Assembly: GCA_021774875.1 (NCBI GenBank)
Contig: JAJFIP010000060.1
Coordinates: 1 to 36,070, forward strand
Reading direction: 5' to 3'
Origin: Emcibacter sp.
Lineage (GTDB): Bacteria; Pseudomonadota; Alphaproteobacteria; Sphingomonadales; Emcibacteraceae
Length of the DNA stretch: 36,070 bases
The position numbers were made by a program, and so were the translations under genes. Within the stretch, counting starts at the first letter, position 1. Every line of letters starts with the position of its first letter. The notes beneath the pieces are model-generated. The model was not told the DNA's origin and searched no databases. It was given only the letters and a program-made list of their open reading frames with translations. Of this stretch, positions 8,651 through 18,190 are shown piece after piece.

Positions 8651-9113
8651 AACTGAACTAGACTTTACCCTTAATGGCAGACCGGTCAATATCGAGGTTC
8701 CTGTGGATATGACGGTGCTAAACCTGTTGCGCGATGCTCTGGATATGAAGGGGACAAAATATGCCTGCGGTGAAGGTGAATGTGGAGCCTGCACCATTGA
8801 AGTGGACGGCACGACCATCAATAGCTGTCTGATGATGGCCGTTGATTTGCAAGACCGCGAGGTTATGACTATTGAGGGTATGCAGACCGGACATATGCTC
8901 CATCCCATGCAGCAGTCTTTTGTTGATCATGGGGCTGTGCAATGCGGGTTTTGTATGCCGGGAATGATCGTTCAGGCCAACTATCTGGTCAAGAAAAACC
9001 CTGACCTCACAAGGGAAGAAATGAAACGGGGACTTGAAGGCAATGTCTGTCGCTGTACCGGATATACCAAGGTGCTTGATGCGGTTGCGGCAGTTGTTGG
9101 GGCGAAAGGATAA
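8640..9113 (+). CDS. Molybdenum hydroxylase [2Fe-2S] (small) subunit
   Basis: This 157-residue subunit carries the two [2Fe-2S] clusters that wire the molybdenum centre to FAD. The plant-ferredoxin type cluster is seen as CGEGECGACTIEVDGTTINSC near residues 42-62. The all-helical domain shows CGFCMPGM (near 101-108) and CRCTGYTKV (near 136-144), the usual C-x2-C plus C-x-C ligands. The length is the family norm (about 150-165). The ATG lies inside the end of the FAD-subunit gene, with GAGGAG about ten bases upstream. Relatives include the CoxS, HmfC and nicotinate-dehydrogenase small subunits. All ligands are intact, so an active electron-transfer chain is expected. Confidence 0.95.
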   Translation: MSVKTELDFTLNGRPVNIEVPVDMTVLNLLRDALDMKGTKYACGEGECGACTIEVDGTTINSCLMMAVDLQDREVMTIEGMQTGHMLHPMQQSFVDHGAVQCGFCMPGMIVQANYLVKKNPDLTREEMKRGLEGNVCRCTGYTKVLDAVAAVVGAKG

Positions 9114-9117
9114 GACC

Positions 9118-11445
9118 ATGAGTGAACAAGTCGCTTTTCAGCATATTGAAAAAACCAGTCTGATCGGCAAAAGGATCAAAAAGCCGGACGCCCCCGCCAA
9201 AGCTATGGGCAAGACCCGTTATATCAATGATATGGTTCTGCCTCAGATGCTGTATGGTAAAATACTGCACGCTGGACGACCCCATGCTGAAATTATCAGC
9301 ATTGATACTTCCGAGGCAGAAAATCTCGCGGGCGTTCATCTGGTGATCACGGCCAAGGATACGCCGGAATTAAGACTGGGTTTTGTCAAGGATAATGCGC
9401 CGCTCAAGGACAGAGTCCGTTGTGAGCGCGACGAGGTGGCCGCCGTGGCAGCGGAAAGTGAAGCTATTGCCGCAGCAGCGATAAAATTGATCAAGGTGGA
9501 CTATAAAGACCTGCCCGGTGTCTTCACCGTGGAAGACAGCCAGAAAAAAGATGCTCCTGTGATTCAGGAACATTTCCCTGATAATAAAAGCCTGAAATTT
9601 GAATTTAAACATGGTGATCTGGCCGAAGCAGAGGCAAAATCCGACATCATTCTGGATGATGTCTTCAATGTCCATCTGGTCACTCATTGTTGCATGGGAA
9701 CCTCCTGCGCCATTGCCGATTTTGATCATAACGGCAAACTGACCATATATTCACAGACCCAATATCCTTATAATTACAAGATGGATCTGGCCCCGGCTCT
9801 GGGTATTGACGCAGGTGACATTCGGGTCATCCAGCCACCAACGGGCGGCTCATTCGGGGCAAAACTTGATGTTTATCCCTTCGAGCCTGTTGCGGCTATT
9901 TTGGCTCAGAAAACAGGTCGACCTGTAAAAATTCTGTTTGATCGGGAAGAGGAATTTATCAATTCCCCCACCAGACAGCCTGCATCCATGCACCTGCGCT
10001 CGGGCTGCACGTCGGACGGTATTCTGACTTTCAGAGCGGCAGACGTTGTGATGGATAATGGTGCCTATACCTCATGGGGCGCTACGGTTCCGGTGATCAT
10101 GATGAGGACCACATCCGGCCATTACCGGGTTCCGGTGGTCGATTTCAAGGGGCAGGCCTATTATACTAATAATTCCTATGCGGGTTCTTTTCGCGGGTAT
10201 GGCAATGTTCAGATGACCTATGCCACCGCCCAGCATATGGATATGTTTGCCGAACGACTTGCCAAAGACCATGATCTTGACCCGATCGAATTCCGTCTGA
10301 AAAATGCCCAAAAATCAGGCGAAGTAACCCCGCAAAAATCTTACCTTCGGGAATGTGCTTTAGCAGAATGTCTGACCACGGCAGCAGAGGCATCGGATTA
10401 TGTGGCCAAGCTCAATAAATATGCCGCTGAGCGGGAACAAAAAGGCCGTTACAAGCACGGCATAGGCTTGGCAAGCTCGATTCATAATGCGGGCGGGGCT
10501 AAAATTCATAAATCGGACGGCTGCGGCACAATCCTGAAAATGGATGATTATGCAAGGGTGACAGTGATCACCGGCGCATCTGAAATAGGACAGGGCATTG
10601 ATGCGGTTATCGGTCAGATTGTCGCTGAAGAACTGGGCGTGCCGCCAGAGCATGTAACCTTGGTGAATAATGACAGTGACCTAGGGCCGTGGGATGTAGG
10701 GGTTCATGCGTCCCGCACTACGTTCATTGCCGGTAACGGCGCACGGCGTGCCGCGATCAAGGCCAAAAAACAAATTCTGGCTGCGGCTTCAAAACAGGCC
10801 AATGTGACCGCAGAGGAACTGGACCTGCGCGGCGGCTATGTGGTGCAAGACAAGGATGGGGCGGTAGTGACCCGCTTGGATAAAATGCTGCGCCAGATGC
10901 ATTTTCAGCCTGAGCCTGATGTGGTCATGGTCAGCGATTATTACGAGCCTAACAGTGAGCCGGAAGGGCGCGATCATATTTCCGATCATTCAGCGGCCTA
11001 TTCCCATGCGGTGCATATTGCCGAAGTTGTGGTGGATACTCTGACTGGTGAAGTGAAGGTGGAAAAAGTTACCATGGCGCAGGATGTGGGTCGGGTAATC
11101 AACCGTATGGGGCTTGAAGCCCAGATGGAAGGCGGTCTGGCCTTTGGGCTTGGCTTTGCCCTTAGCGAGGAAATGATATTTGAGGAAGGTCGCCTGAAAA
11201 ACCCCAATTTCCGGGATTATAAAGTACCAACTGCGCCAGAAATGCCGGACCTCGACATACACTTCATTGAAAGTGATTGCGAAGAAGGGCCATATGGGGC
11301 CAAGGGAATTGCTGAACTGCCGACCATAGTTATCGCGCCTGCCATTGCCAATGCGGTTTATAATGCCACGGGAATACGCTTTTTCAATCCACCCATGACC
11401 CCGGAAAAAGTTGCCAGAGCCATTTGGGAAAAGAAAAATTCATGA
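9118..11445 (+). CDS. Molybdenum hydroxylase catalytic (large, Mo-pterin) subunit
   Basis: This 775-residue protein is the molybdopterin subunit of a xanthine-dehydrogenase-family hydroxylase, which inserts water-derived oxygen into a carbon next to a hetero-atom or carbonyl. Seen are [10 protein letters not shown] near 212-221 (pterin loop), GGSFGAKLD near 243-251, [10 protein letters not shown] near 356-365, and the C-terminal GAKGIAELP, in which Glu733 is the expected catalytic base. The region that often reads MEP is MGTSC here (near 193-197). ATG 9118 was chosen because GAAAGGA stands seven bases ahead; a longer frame from 9034 would overlap the Fe-S gene. It is directly coupled to a CoA-transferase and acyl-CoA ligase gene, so the substrate may be a CoA thioester, as in furoyl-CoA dehydrogenase (HmfABC with ligase HmfD). 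The exact substrate is unknown. Confidence 0.9.
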   Translation: MSEQVAFQHIEKTSLIGKRIKKPDAPAKAMGKTRYINDMVLPQMLYGKILHAGRPHAEIISIDTSEAENLAGVHLVITAKDTPELRLGFVKDNAPLKDRVRCERDEVAAVAAESEAIAAAAIKLIKVDYKDLPGVFTVEDSQKKDAPVIQEHFPDNKSLKFEFKHGDLAEAEAKSDIILDDVFNVHLVTHCCMGTSCAIADFDHNGKLTIYSQTQYPYNYKMDLAPALGIDAGDIRVIQPPTGGSFGAKLDVYPFEPVAAILAQKTGRPVKILFDREEEFINSPTRQPASMHLRSGCTSDGILTFRAADVVMDNGAYTSWGATVPVIMMRTTSGHYRVPVVDFKGQAYYTNNSYAGSFRGYGNVQMTYATAQHMDMFAERLAKDHDLDPIEFRLKNAQKSGEVTPQKSYLRECALAECLTTAAEASDYVAKLNKYAAEREQKGRYKHGIGLASSIHNAGGAKIHKSDGCGTILKMDDYARVTVITGASEIGQGIDAVIGQIVAEELGVPPEHVTLVNNDSDLGPWDVGVHASRTTFIAGNGARRAAIKAKKQILAAASKQANVTAEELDLRGGYVVQDKDGAVVTRLDKMLRQMHFQPEPDVVMVSDYYEPNSEPEGRDHISDHSAAYSHAVHIAEVVVDTLTGEVKVEKVTMAQDVGRVINRMGLEAQMEGGLAFGLGFALSEEMIFEEGRLKNPNFRDYKVPTAPEMPDLDIHFIESDCEEGPYGAKGIAELPTIVIAPAIANAVYNATGIRFFNPPMTPEKVARAIWEKKNS

Positions 11446-12650
11446 AGCAAAAAATAGTTCTGAGCCTTGAACAGGCTCTGTCCCTGCCCTCGGCGACTTT
11501 GCGCTTTGCCCAGCTGGGCTGGCGGGTGATCAGGATAGAAGCAGCCCCTTCGGGACGCGGCTTGCCCGGTGACCCCAACCGCTATATAGGCAAACATATC
11601 ATTGATGACGGCGATGATCGGCGCAGCTATTTCATGGCTCCAAATGTGGGTAAGGAAACCATAGCACTCAATCTGAAAACAGAAGAAGGCCGCGCGGCCC
11701 TGCATCAGATCATTCGCGAACTGGACGTAGATATTTTCTGTTGTAATACTCTGCCCGGACGCTACGAACAAATGGGCATAGATTATGAAACATTGCGTAC
11801 CATCAAGCCTGACCTGATCTGGGCGGGCATTTCAGCCATGGGGCCGGATTATCCGGGTGTGCCGGGCTATGATCCGGCGATACAGGCCATGTCGGGCTTT
11901 ATGGAAGTGACGGGGCAGGAAGATGGCCCACCGACCCTGTCCGGTATTCCGCTTGTGGACCTGAAAGCAGGCGATGAGGTATATGCGGGGGTTATGCTTG
12001 GGCTGGCTGAGCGGGCCGAAAGCGGGCGCGGCAAACGCATTGATGTCTCCATGCTGCAAGCGGCGGCAAGCTGGCTGATCACTACCCTGCCCCTGCTCGA
12101 TTTTGATTGTGACAAGTCGGAAATTACCCGCTGCGGCAATGAACATCGGAAATTCATTCCCACCAATGCCTATCCGACAAAAGATGGCTTTATCTATGTG
12201 GCGATCGGCAATGATGTGCAGTGGCAACGGATGACTGAAATCCCGAAATTTAATACACTGGCAAATGAAACCCGCAAAACCAACGAAGGTCGTCATCTGG
12301 AACGACAGGCACTTTATGTGGATATTGGTGCCCTGACGTCACTTTATACCACTGACGAATTGGTGGATGATTTTATGGCGGCAACCATTCCCCATGCCCG
12401 GATTAATGATGTGCTGCAAGTGGCCGGGCTTGATGCCATCAAAAGCAAGCTGACCATGACACAATTACCAGATGGCAGAGAAATTCAAATGCAGCCCATG
12501 GCGGTGGATGTTGAGGGCGCGGTGACGGAGCTTGGCTTTCCACCCCGTTACGGTGAGCAGACGGCACAGGTTTTATCCGAGGCTGGCTATGGGGCAGAAG
12601 ATTGTGCAAAGTTACAGGAAACGGGTGCCATATTTTGTGCTTCTGAATAG
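11442..12650 (+). CDS. Class III (CaiB/BaiF) CoA-transferase
   Basis: This 402-residue family III CoA-transferase moves CoA between carboxylic acids through an aspartyl-CoA thioester. Family segments are [22 protein letters not shown] near 66-87, [26 protein letters not shown] near 106-131, [17 protein letters not shown] near 142-158, and IPLVDLKAG near 169-177, in which Asp173 should be the nucleophile. ATG 11442 overlaps the Mo-subunit stop as ATGA; an upstream in-frame TTG (11424) is less likely. The adjacent AMP-forming ligase offers a second activation route, so this enzyme may recycle CoA from a product to incoming substrate. Partner acids cannot be read from sequence. Confidence 0.9.
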   Translation: MKQKIVLSLEQALSLPSATLRFAQLGWRVIRIEAAPSGRGLPGDPNRYIGKHIIDDGDDRRSYFMAPNVGKETIALNLKTEEGRAALHQIIRELDVDIFCCNTLPGRYEQMGIDYETLRTIKPDLIWAGISAMGPDYPGVPGYDPAIQAMSGFMEVTGQEDGPPTLSGIPLVDLKAGDEVYAGVMLGLAERAESGRGKRIDVSMLQAAASWLITTLPLLDFDCDKSEITRCGNEHRKFIPTNAYPTKDGFIYVAIGNDVQWQRMTEIPKFNTLANETRKTNEGRHLERQALYVDIGALTSLYTTDELVDDFMAATIPHARINDVLQVAGLDAIKSKLTMTQLPDGREIQMQPMAVDVEGAVTELGFPPRYGEQTAQVLSEAGYGAEDCAKLQETGAIFCASE

Positions 12651-12662
12651 GGAGGATCAGAC

Positions 12663-14171
12663 ATGACCATAGCAGGCTGGATTGATAAGTGGGCCTCAGC
12701 TTGCCCTGAAAAAACCGCCATTCAGTTTGAGGGCGAGAAGATCAGCTATGGTACTTTCAATCAGAAGATTACAGATACCGCCGCGATGCTTGATGAAAGT
12801 CTGGATATAAAAAAAGGCGATCGGGTGGCTTTTCTGGGTCAAAATCATCCACGCACCCTGTATCTATTGTTCGCCTGCGCCCGTATCGGGGCCATATTTG
12901 TGCCGCTCAACTGGCGGCTGACACCGGCGGAACATATTCACATGCTGATGGATTGCACCGCCTCAGCCCTGTTTGTCGAACAGGACTATCAGGATCATTG
13001 TGAAATATTAAAAGAAAAGCTGCCCGAGTGCCGACTGATAACATGGGGCGGCATGGACCAGCCGGGCTGGCTGGGACTGCGTCAGTTAATGGCATCAGCA
13101 AAAGGCCAAGATCCCCGCCCGATCGTTGATCCATCTGATCCCATTTTGCTCATATTCACCTCTGGCACCACGGGCTTTCCCAAGGGGGCGGTGCTCACCC
13201 ATGCGGCACTGGAAGCCAATGCGGAAAATAGTATTGATATGCATGACATGGTCCATGAAGATGTGCTGTTGATCATATTGCCCATGTTCCATGTGGGGGG
13301 CTTGAATGTTCAAACAACACCCGCCTTCAGTATTGGAGCGACAATTCTTTTGCATAAGGCTTTTGATGTGGTACAGGTTATCAAGGCTTTCAATGAAGAT
13401 CAGCCAACATTGGGGATTATCCTGCCTCCCCATATGGCCCCGCTCCGGGCCCATGCTAAATGGGCTGATATAGATTTTTCCTGTCTTCGTAGTCTTACAA
13501 CCGGATCCTGTGTCATACCCGATGATATGATTGATTATTGGCAGGAATTAAACGTTCCGCTGATACAGGTGTATGGCTCCAGCGAAACTGGCCCCACGTC
13601 AATTTATCAAAAGGCGGGCAATGTTCTTGAAACCAAAGGGTCTATGGGATATGCGGCACAGGGATGCAAAGTCAGGATCATTGATGATCAGGGCAACGAT
13701 TGCGACATTGGCCAGTCGGGAGAAATTTTGATCAAGGGACAGAATGTGATGGCCTTTTACTGGGGCAACAAAAGTGCCACGGCGGCCGCTCTGAAAGATG
13801 GCTGGTATTATACCGGTGATATTGGTTATCAGGACGATCAGGGCCGTTATTTTTTTGTTGACCGGAAAAAGGATATGATTATATCTGGCGGAGAAAATAT
13901 TTACCCCGCTGAATTGGAAGCTGTGCTTGCCAGCCATTCAGATATTTTGGAAGTTGCCGTGGTGGGTCGGGCTGATGATCGTTGGGGCGAAATTGTCGCG
14001 GCCTTCATTATCCTGAAAGGGAATTCTGCGCTCGACAGGGAAGACATATTGGATTGGCTCGGTGATCGGCTTGGGCGTTATAAACATCCGCGCATCTTTC
14101 ATTTTGTCGATGAGATGCCCCGCAACAGTATGGGTAAGATCATGAAAGAAAGTCTTAGAGAAATCGCGTGA
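12663..14171 (+). CDS. AMP-forming acyl-CoA synthetase (ligase)
   Basis: This 502-residue ANL-superfamily ligase activates a carboxylic acid with ATP to an acyl-adenylate and then to the CoA thioester. Core motifs are all present: TSGTTGFPKG at about 166-175, YGSSETG at 304-310, YYTGD at 382-386, DRKKDMIISGGENIYP at 400-415, and NSMGKIMK with the acylation Lys492. A strong GGGAGG ribosome site precedes the ATG. The length is typical of medium-chain or aryl acid ligases, and no membrane or fused domain is seen. It likely feeds the pathway that begins with the molybdenum hydroxylase. The gene overlaps the next one by 4 bases (GTGA). Confidence 0.93.
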   Translation: MTIAGWIDKWASACPEKTAIQFEGEKISYGTFNQKITDTAAMLDESLDIKKGDRVAFLGQNHPRTLYLLFACARIGAIFVPLNWRLTPAEHIHMLMDCTASALFVEQDYQDHCEILKEKLPECRLITWGGMDQPGWLGLRQLMASAKGQDPRPIVDPSDPILLIFTSGTTGFPKGAVLTHAALEANAENSIDMHDMVHEDVLLIILPMFHVGGLNVQTTPAFSIGATILLHKAFDVVQVIKAFNEDQPTLGIILPPHMAPLRAHAKWADIDFSCLRSLTTGSCVIPDDMIDYWQELNVPLIQVYGSSETGPTSIYQKAGNVLETKGSMGYAAQGCKVRIIDDQGNDCDIGQSGEILIKGQNVMAFYWGNKSATAAALKDGWYYTGDIGYQDDQGRYFFVDRKKDMIISGGENIYPAELEAVLASHSDILEVAVVGRADDRWGEIVAAFIILKGNSALDREDILDWLGDRLGRYKHPRIFHFVDEMPRNSMGKIMKESLREIA

Positions 14172-15337
14172 CAGAATATGATGTAGTGATTATTGGCGCG
14201 GGGGCCGCAGGGCTCATGTGCGCCATAGAAGCCGGAAAGCGGGGCCGCCGGACTCTGGTCATTGAAAGTAATGAGATGATTGCCGGAAAAATACGTATTT
14301 CCGGTGGCGGACGCTGTAACTTTACAAATCTGCATACTGGCCCGAATAATTTTCTGTCTGAAAATCCTCATTTTTGTGTATCTGCACTGCGCCGCTACCG
14401 TCCACAGGATTTTATAGCATTGGTGGAAAAGCATGATATTGCCTATCACGAGAAAAAACTGGGCCAGCTATTCTGTGATGGTAAGTCACAACAGATTATT
14501 GACATGCTGCGTGACGAATGTGAGTCGGCTACGGTTGAAATAATCACTTCTTATCAAATCGAAGATTTACAAAGAACAGAAGATGGTTTTTGTCTGGATG
14601 AGAAATATAAATGCAGGTCACTGGTTGTTGCCTGTGGCGGAAAATCAATTCCGAAAATGGGCGCAAGCGGATTTGGTTATCAACTGGCTCAGCAATTTGA
14701 TCATGCCATCATTGATCCGGAACCAGCATTAGTTCCCTTCACATTTCAGAATGATTTATTAGATAAAATGAAATCACTGGCTGGCGTATCTCATGATGCA
14801 GTTGTTACGGTTGGTAAAAGGTCATTTGCGGAGGCTATTTTATTCACGCACCGGGGCTTGAGTGGCCCGGCCATATTACAAATTTCATCCTACTGGAAGC
14901 CCGGTGACGAGGTCAGGATAAATCTATCGCCTGCACGCGACATGCTGGAATTTCTGAAGGAACAGCGGGATAATCAACCTAAACAGGAGCTGCATAATAT
15001 TCTGACCCAAAGATTTGTACGGCGGCTGGCGCAGTTTATCTGCGATGAGGTAGGCGTTGACGGCAGAATAGCGGATCTGTCCAATCAAAAACTTGGGCAA
15101 GTGGCAGAATTTATCCATGATTGGATTATCCGGCCAAATGGTACCGAAGGATTCCGAACCGCAGAAGTCACCCGAGGTGGCCTCGATACCCGGGAAATAT
15201 CATCCAAAACATTTGAAAGTAATAAGGTAGGCGGCCTGTATTTCATTGGCGAGGTCGTAGATGTCACTGGACAATTGGGCGGCTATAATTTCCAGTGGGC
15301 CTGGGCATCGGGCCATGCGGCTGGTGAGTACGTCTAA
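14168..15337 (+). CDS. HI0933/BaiN-family FAD-dependent oxidoreductase
   Basis: This 389-residue flavoprotein of the HI0933 (YhiN/BaiN) family has the N-terminal dinucleotide fold DVVIIGAGAAGLMCAIEAG near residues 4-22. The family mark SGGGRCNFTN near 46-55 and the closing FAD segment YFIGEVVDVTGQLGGYNFQWAWASG are also present. Members reduce or oxidise double bonds; BaiN acts on bile-acid intermediates, while many others have no assigned reaction. The start is GTG, coupled to the ligase stop. Being inside the operon, it may reduce an enone or unsaturated ring intermediate, but this family is also a widespread housekeeping type, so a pathway role is only inferred. Confidence 0.88.
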   Translation: MTEYDVVIIGAGAAGLMCAIEAGKRGRRTLVIESNEMIAGKIRISGGGRCNFTNLHTGPNNFLSENPHFCVSALRRYRPQDFIALVEKHDIAYHEKKLGQLFCDGKSQQIIDMLRDECESATVEIITSYQIEDLQRTEDGFCLDEKYKCRSLVVACGGKSIPKMGASGFGYQLAQQFDHAIIDPEPALVPFTFQNDLLDKMKSLAGVSHDAVVTVGKRSFAEAILFTHRGLSGPAILQISSYWKPGDEVRINLSPARDMLEFLKEQRDNQPKQELHNILTQRFVRRLAQFICDEVGVDGRIADLSNQKLGQVAEFIHDWIIRPNGTEGFRTAEVTRGGLDTREISSKTFESNKVGGLYFIGEVVDVTGQLGGYNFQWAWASGHAAGEYV

Positions 15338-15376
15338 ACAGTTGATCTTTCTGTAACTTTTCCTTAACGTCACCCA

Positions 15377-16198
15377 ATGGAATTTGTCGATTTATATTTG
15401 CCGCTAATACTGCTGATGCTGGCCAGTGGTCTGGTGGCCGGAGTTATGGCGGGGTTGATGGGCATTGGCGGCGGCATTGTTATTGTGCCGGTGCTGGAAT
15501 TTTCTCTGGGTTTCATTGGGGTTGATCCGGCAATCCGCATGCATGTGGCGGTGGCGACGTCCCTTGCGACCATCATTCCAACTTCCATATCTTCTGCACG
15601 GGCGCATCACCGACGGGGTGCGGTTGATTTTGCGTTGGCTAAACAATGGGGGCCTATTATATTTATAGGTGCGACTCTGGGTAGCTGGTTGGCAGCACAG
15701 GTGGAAAGCACGGCATTGACCGCAATCTTTGCTGTTGTCGCGCTGTTCGTTGCCATTAAAATGATCCTGCCCATGGAAAATGTCAGATTGGGGGACAGGG
15801 TTCCGGGTGGCTTTTCTGGCGCTATAATCCCGGCAATAATTGGCGGGGTTTCCACCATGATGGGTATTGGTGGCGGGGCGTTAAGTGTGACGACCCTGAC
15901 CGTATTTAAGGTTACCATCCATCGGGCAGTAGGAACTTCGGCTTTTTTTGGTTTGCTGATTGCGGTGCCGGGCACTATTGGTTTTATGATATTGGGACAG
16001 GGCAATATGGCACTGCCAGTGGGCAGTGTGGGTTTTGTTAATGTGATCGGTTTTTTAATTCTGGCTCCGGCCACGTATCTTGCGGCACCTCTGGGGGCAA
16101 AGATTGCTCATTCTTTAAGCCAAAGACAGCTTAGCATAATTTTCGGGGGGTTTTTGCTGATTGCTGCCGCCAGAATGCTGTACCGTACATTCATGTGA
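15377..16198 (+). CDS. TauE/SafE-family membrane exporter
   Basis: This 273-residue, strongly hydrophobic protein has about eight membrane segments and the internal duplication of the TauE/SafE family. The glycine motif GLMGIGGGIVIVPVLEF near residues 26-42 recurs as STMMGIGGGALSVTTLTVF near 160-178. Family members export sulfite, sulfoacetate or other organic anions, but the specificity of this one is unknown. There is a 39-base gap after the flavoprotein gene and no clear ribosome site upstream. It is followed 13 bases later by the hydroxyacid dehydrogenase. It could export an anionic by-product of the pathway or balance a counter-ion. Confidence 0.85.
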   Translation: MEFVDLYLPLILLMLASGLVAGVMAGLMGIGGGIVIVPVLEFSLGFIGVDPAIRMHVAVATSLATIIPTSISSARAHHRRGAVDFALAKQWGPIIFIGATLGSWLAAQVESTALTAIFAVVALFVAIKMILPMENVRLGDRVPGGFSGAIIPAIIGGVSTMMGIGGGALSVTTLTVFKVTIHRAVGTSAFFGLLIAVPGTIGFMILGQGNMALPVGSVGFVNVIGFLILAPATYLAAPLGAKIAHSLSQRQLSIIFGGFLLIAAARMLYRTFM

Positions 16199-16211
16199 AA
16201 AAGAGGAAGCA

Positions 16212-17360
16212 ATGTCACAGTTAGAGTCTTGTTATAACATTGACGATTTTAGGGCGATCGCGAAAAAGCGTCTGCCGCGCATGGTATTTGATTATCTGGA
16301 CGGCGGCTCAGATGATGAGGTAACGCTCAGGCGAAATCAGGATGGTTTTTCAAAATATCAACTGCTACCACGTGTGTTGCGTGATGTGAGTAATATTGAT
16401 CTGTCTACCACGGTTCTGGGTCAGAAAGTTGATCTTCCGGTGCTCATATCACCCACGGGCCAGACCTGCATGTTCCATCATAGCGGCGAGAAGGCTGTGG
16501 CGCGGGCAGCGGCAAAGGCCGGGACCATATATTCTTTGTCGTCCGTATCCAGCACATCCATAGAAGACACCGCAAAGGCGAGCAATGGCCCCAAGTGGTT
16601 TCAAATTTATGTCTGGCGCGACCGGGAAATAATAAAAGAATTCATGACCCGTTGTCGGGAAAGCGGCTATCACGCCTTATGCCTGACTGTGGATTTGCCA
16701 GCCTTTGGGAACCGGGAGCGGGATTTGCGTAATGGTTTGTCTTTTCCCGCCTCCCTGACTTTTAAGACTGCATTGGATGGCCTGTCTCATCCGCGCTGGC
16801 TTTACCATTATTTGACGGCCACCAATCTCGATAATGCCAATGTGAAGGATTCTCCCCAAGCTGCCGGAACCGGAGACAATCTGATGGAATATGCGGCCAA
16901 ACAATTTGATCCCACCGTCAATTGGGATGATGCGGCCTGGATGATTGAGCAATGGGGCGGACCGTTTCTGATCAAGGGCATAGTCAGTGCAGAAGATGCC
17001 AAGCGGGCTGTGGAAATCGGGGCCAGTGGTATTATTGTCTCCAACCATGGCGGTCGTCAGCTTGACTATGCCCCGTCCACAATTGAAGTGTTGCCGGAAA
17101 TAGTCAAAGCCGTGGCGGGCCGGGCGGAAATCCTGCTTGATAGCGGGGTGAGGCGCGGCACAGATGTCATCAAGGCTTTGGCACTGGGGGCGACAGCCGT
17201 AATGATCGGGCGGCCATATCTTTATGCGCTCGCCGCCGGTGGTGAAGCGGGAGTAGACAGGATGTTTGAACTGCTAAAGTCTGAAATTACCCGTGATATG
17301 GCATTACTGGGCTGCACAAAAATTTCAGACCTGACCTCGGAATATATTACTAGCTATTAA
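16212..17360 (+). CDS. FMN-dependent alpha-hydroxyacid dehydrogenase/oxidase (lactate/glycolate/mandelate type)
   Basis: This 382-residue TIM-barrel flavoprotein of the LldD/glycolate oxidase family oxidises an L-2-hydroxyacid to a 2-oxoacid. Active-site residues are visible: Tyr near 28 in FDYLDGG, QIYVWRDR near 131-138, Lys255 in FLIKG, and the catalytic pair His279/Arg282 in SNHGGRQLD. FMN-phosphate contacts are LDSGVRRGTD and MIGRPYLY. ATG 16212 was chosen because GAGGAA precedes it; the longer frame from 16161 overlaps the exporter gene. The membrane-association loop (about 175-235) is moderately long, so a membrane-linked quinone-reducing enzyme is possible. It is the last gene of the + strand array, and its end overlaps the convergent hydrolase gene by 11 bases. 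Confidence 0.9.
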   Translation: MSQLESCYNIDDFRAIAKKRLPRMVFDYLDGGSDDEVTLRRNQDGFSKYQLLPRVLRDVSNIDLSTTVLGQKVDLPVLISPTGQTCMFHHSGEKAVARAAAKAGTIYSLSSVSSTSIEDTAKASNGPKWFQIYVWRDREIIKEFMTRCRESGYHALCLTVDLPAFGNRERDLRNGLSFPASLTFKTALDGLSHPRWLYHYLTATNLDNANVKDSPQAAGTGDNLMEYAAKQFDPTVNWDDAAWMIEQWGGPFLIKGIVSAEDAKRAVEIGASGIIVSNHGGRQLDYAPSTIEVLPEIVKAVAGRAEILLDSGVRRGTDVIKALALGATAVMIGRPYLYALAAGGEAGVDRMFELLKSEITRDMALLGCTKISDLTSEYITSY

Positions 17361-18084
17361 GAAAATTTATAATCACACCCTGAAGGCATTTGTCATGAAG
17401 TAGGTCCACATGGCCACCGTCACGGTTATGGACTGTGCATTTTGGCCCTCGTTTCCTCATCATATCCACCTCATGATCGGCAACAATGGATTTTTCCCCC
17501 CGGATCAGTAAAGTCTTGGCCGTGATCTGGTCGTAATGGTTCCAGATGTCAAAATCCTGACCATGCAGGCTGAACTGATTGGCCAGTGCCGGGTCATTCT
17601 GATAGGTGAATTGGCCATCATCAGTCTGACGGCACCAGGTTTCAGCCAGTCGGCGCCATCTTTTATCATCCAGTTTTAGCCCACCTTTGGACAAGACATC
17701 CTTAAGGTAGGTTTCAAATTTTGTGAAACTGTCGAAATGGGGTGGGCTGGCGATATTTTTCATGGCCGCCTGCCGCAACCATTCAGGAAACCCCGGCCCC
17801 ACGTCATCAAGGATCAGATGACTGATTTGGCATTCGGACATAATTGAGCCGAGCAAAATACCCAGACCGCCGCCTTTGGACGCCCCGATCCAGCGCACAG
17901 AGGTCAGGCCAAGCTGACACAACAGGTCACGGGCGATGGCGGCATAGGTGGCAAGACCGGGATCTTTTTTCTTATCATGGGCCCAGTCAGACAGGCCACA
18001 ACAGATGGAATCCGGGCAGATCACGTGATAAGTGTGGCTAAGCCGGGCCGCCAGTTCCTCATGGTCCCGGCAGGTTCCAATCAC
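17350..18084 (-). CDS. Alpha/beta hydrolase; usable ORF starts too late, true start unclear
   Basis: This is an alpha/beta-hydrolase-fold enzyme, probably an esterase, lactonase or C-C hydrolase. The nucleophile elbow GASKG (WIGASKGGGLG), an acid in SIVADHE and the catalytic His in DGGHVDLL are all seen. The first usable start (GTG at 18084) cuts off the N-terminal strand. The same frame stays open up to 18228 and encodes a convincing start of the fold, including HFLESGDP and VIIWHGVIG with the oxyanion His-Gly. No ATG, GTG or TTG exists in that extension, so translation may begin at a rare codon (CTG 18162 or ATT 18141), a frameshift may join it to the ATG at 18157, or the start was lost by mutation. 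The extension overlaps the end of the MarR gene, suggesting coupled translation. Confidence 0.75.
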   Translation of the reverse strand: MIGTCRDHEELAARLSHTYHVICPDSICCGLSDWAHDKKKDPGLATYAAIARDLLCQLGLTSVRWIGASKGGGLGILLGSIMSECQISHLILDDVGPGFPEWLRQAAMKNIASPPHFDSFTKFETYLKDVLSKGGLKLDDKRWRRLAETWCRQTDDGQFTYQNDPALANQFSLHGQDFDIWNHYDQITAKTLLIRGEKSIVADHEVDMMRKRGPKCTVHNRDGGHVDLLHDKCLQGVIINFLNS

Positions 18085-18190
18085 ACCATGCCAGATGATG
18101 ACAGTTTCTTTTAGCGGATCGCCTGATTCCAGAAAATGAATATTCCTGCCCTGACATTTCAGGAATCGTGATTGGGCAGGGGGCGGATTA

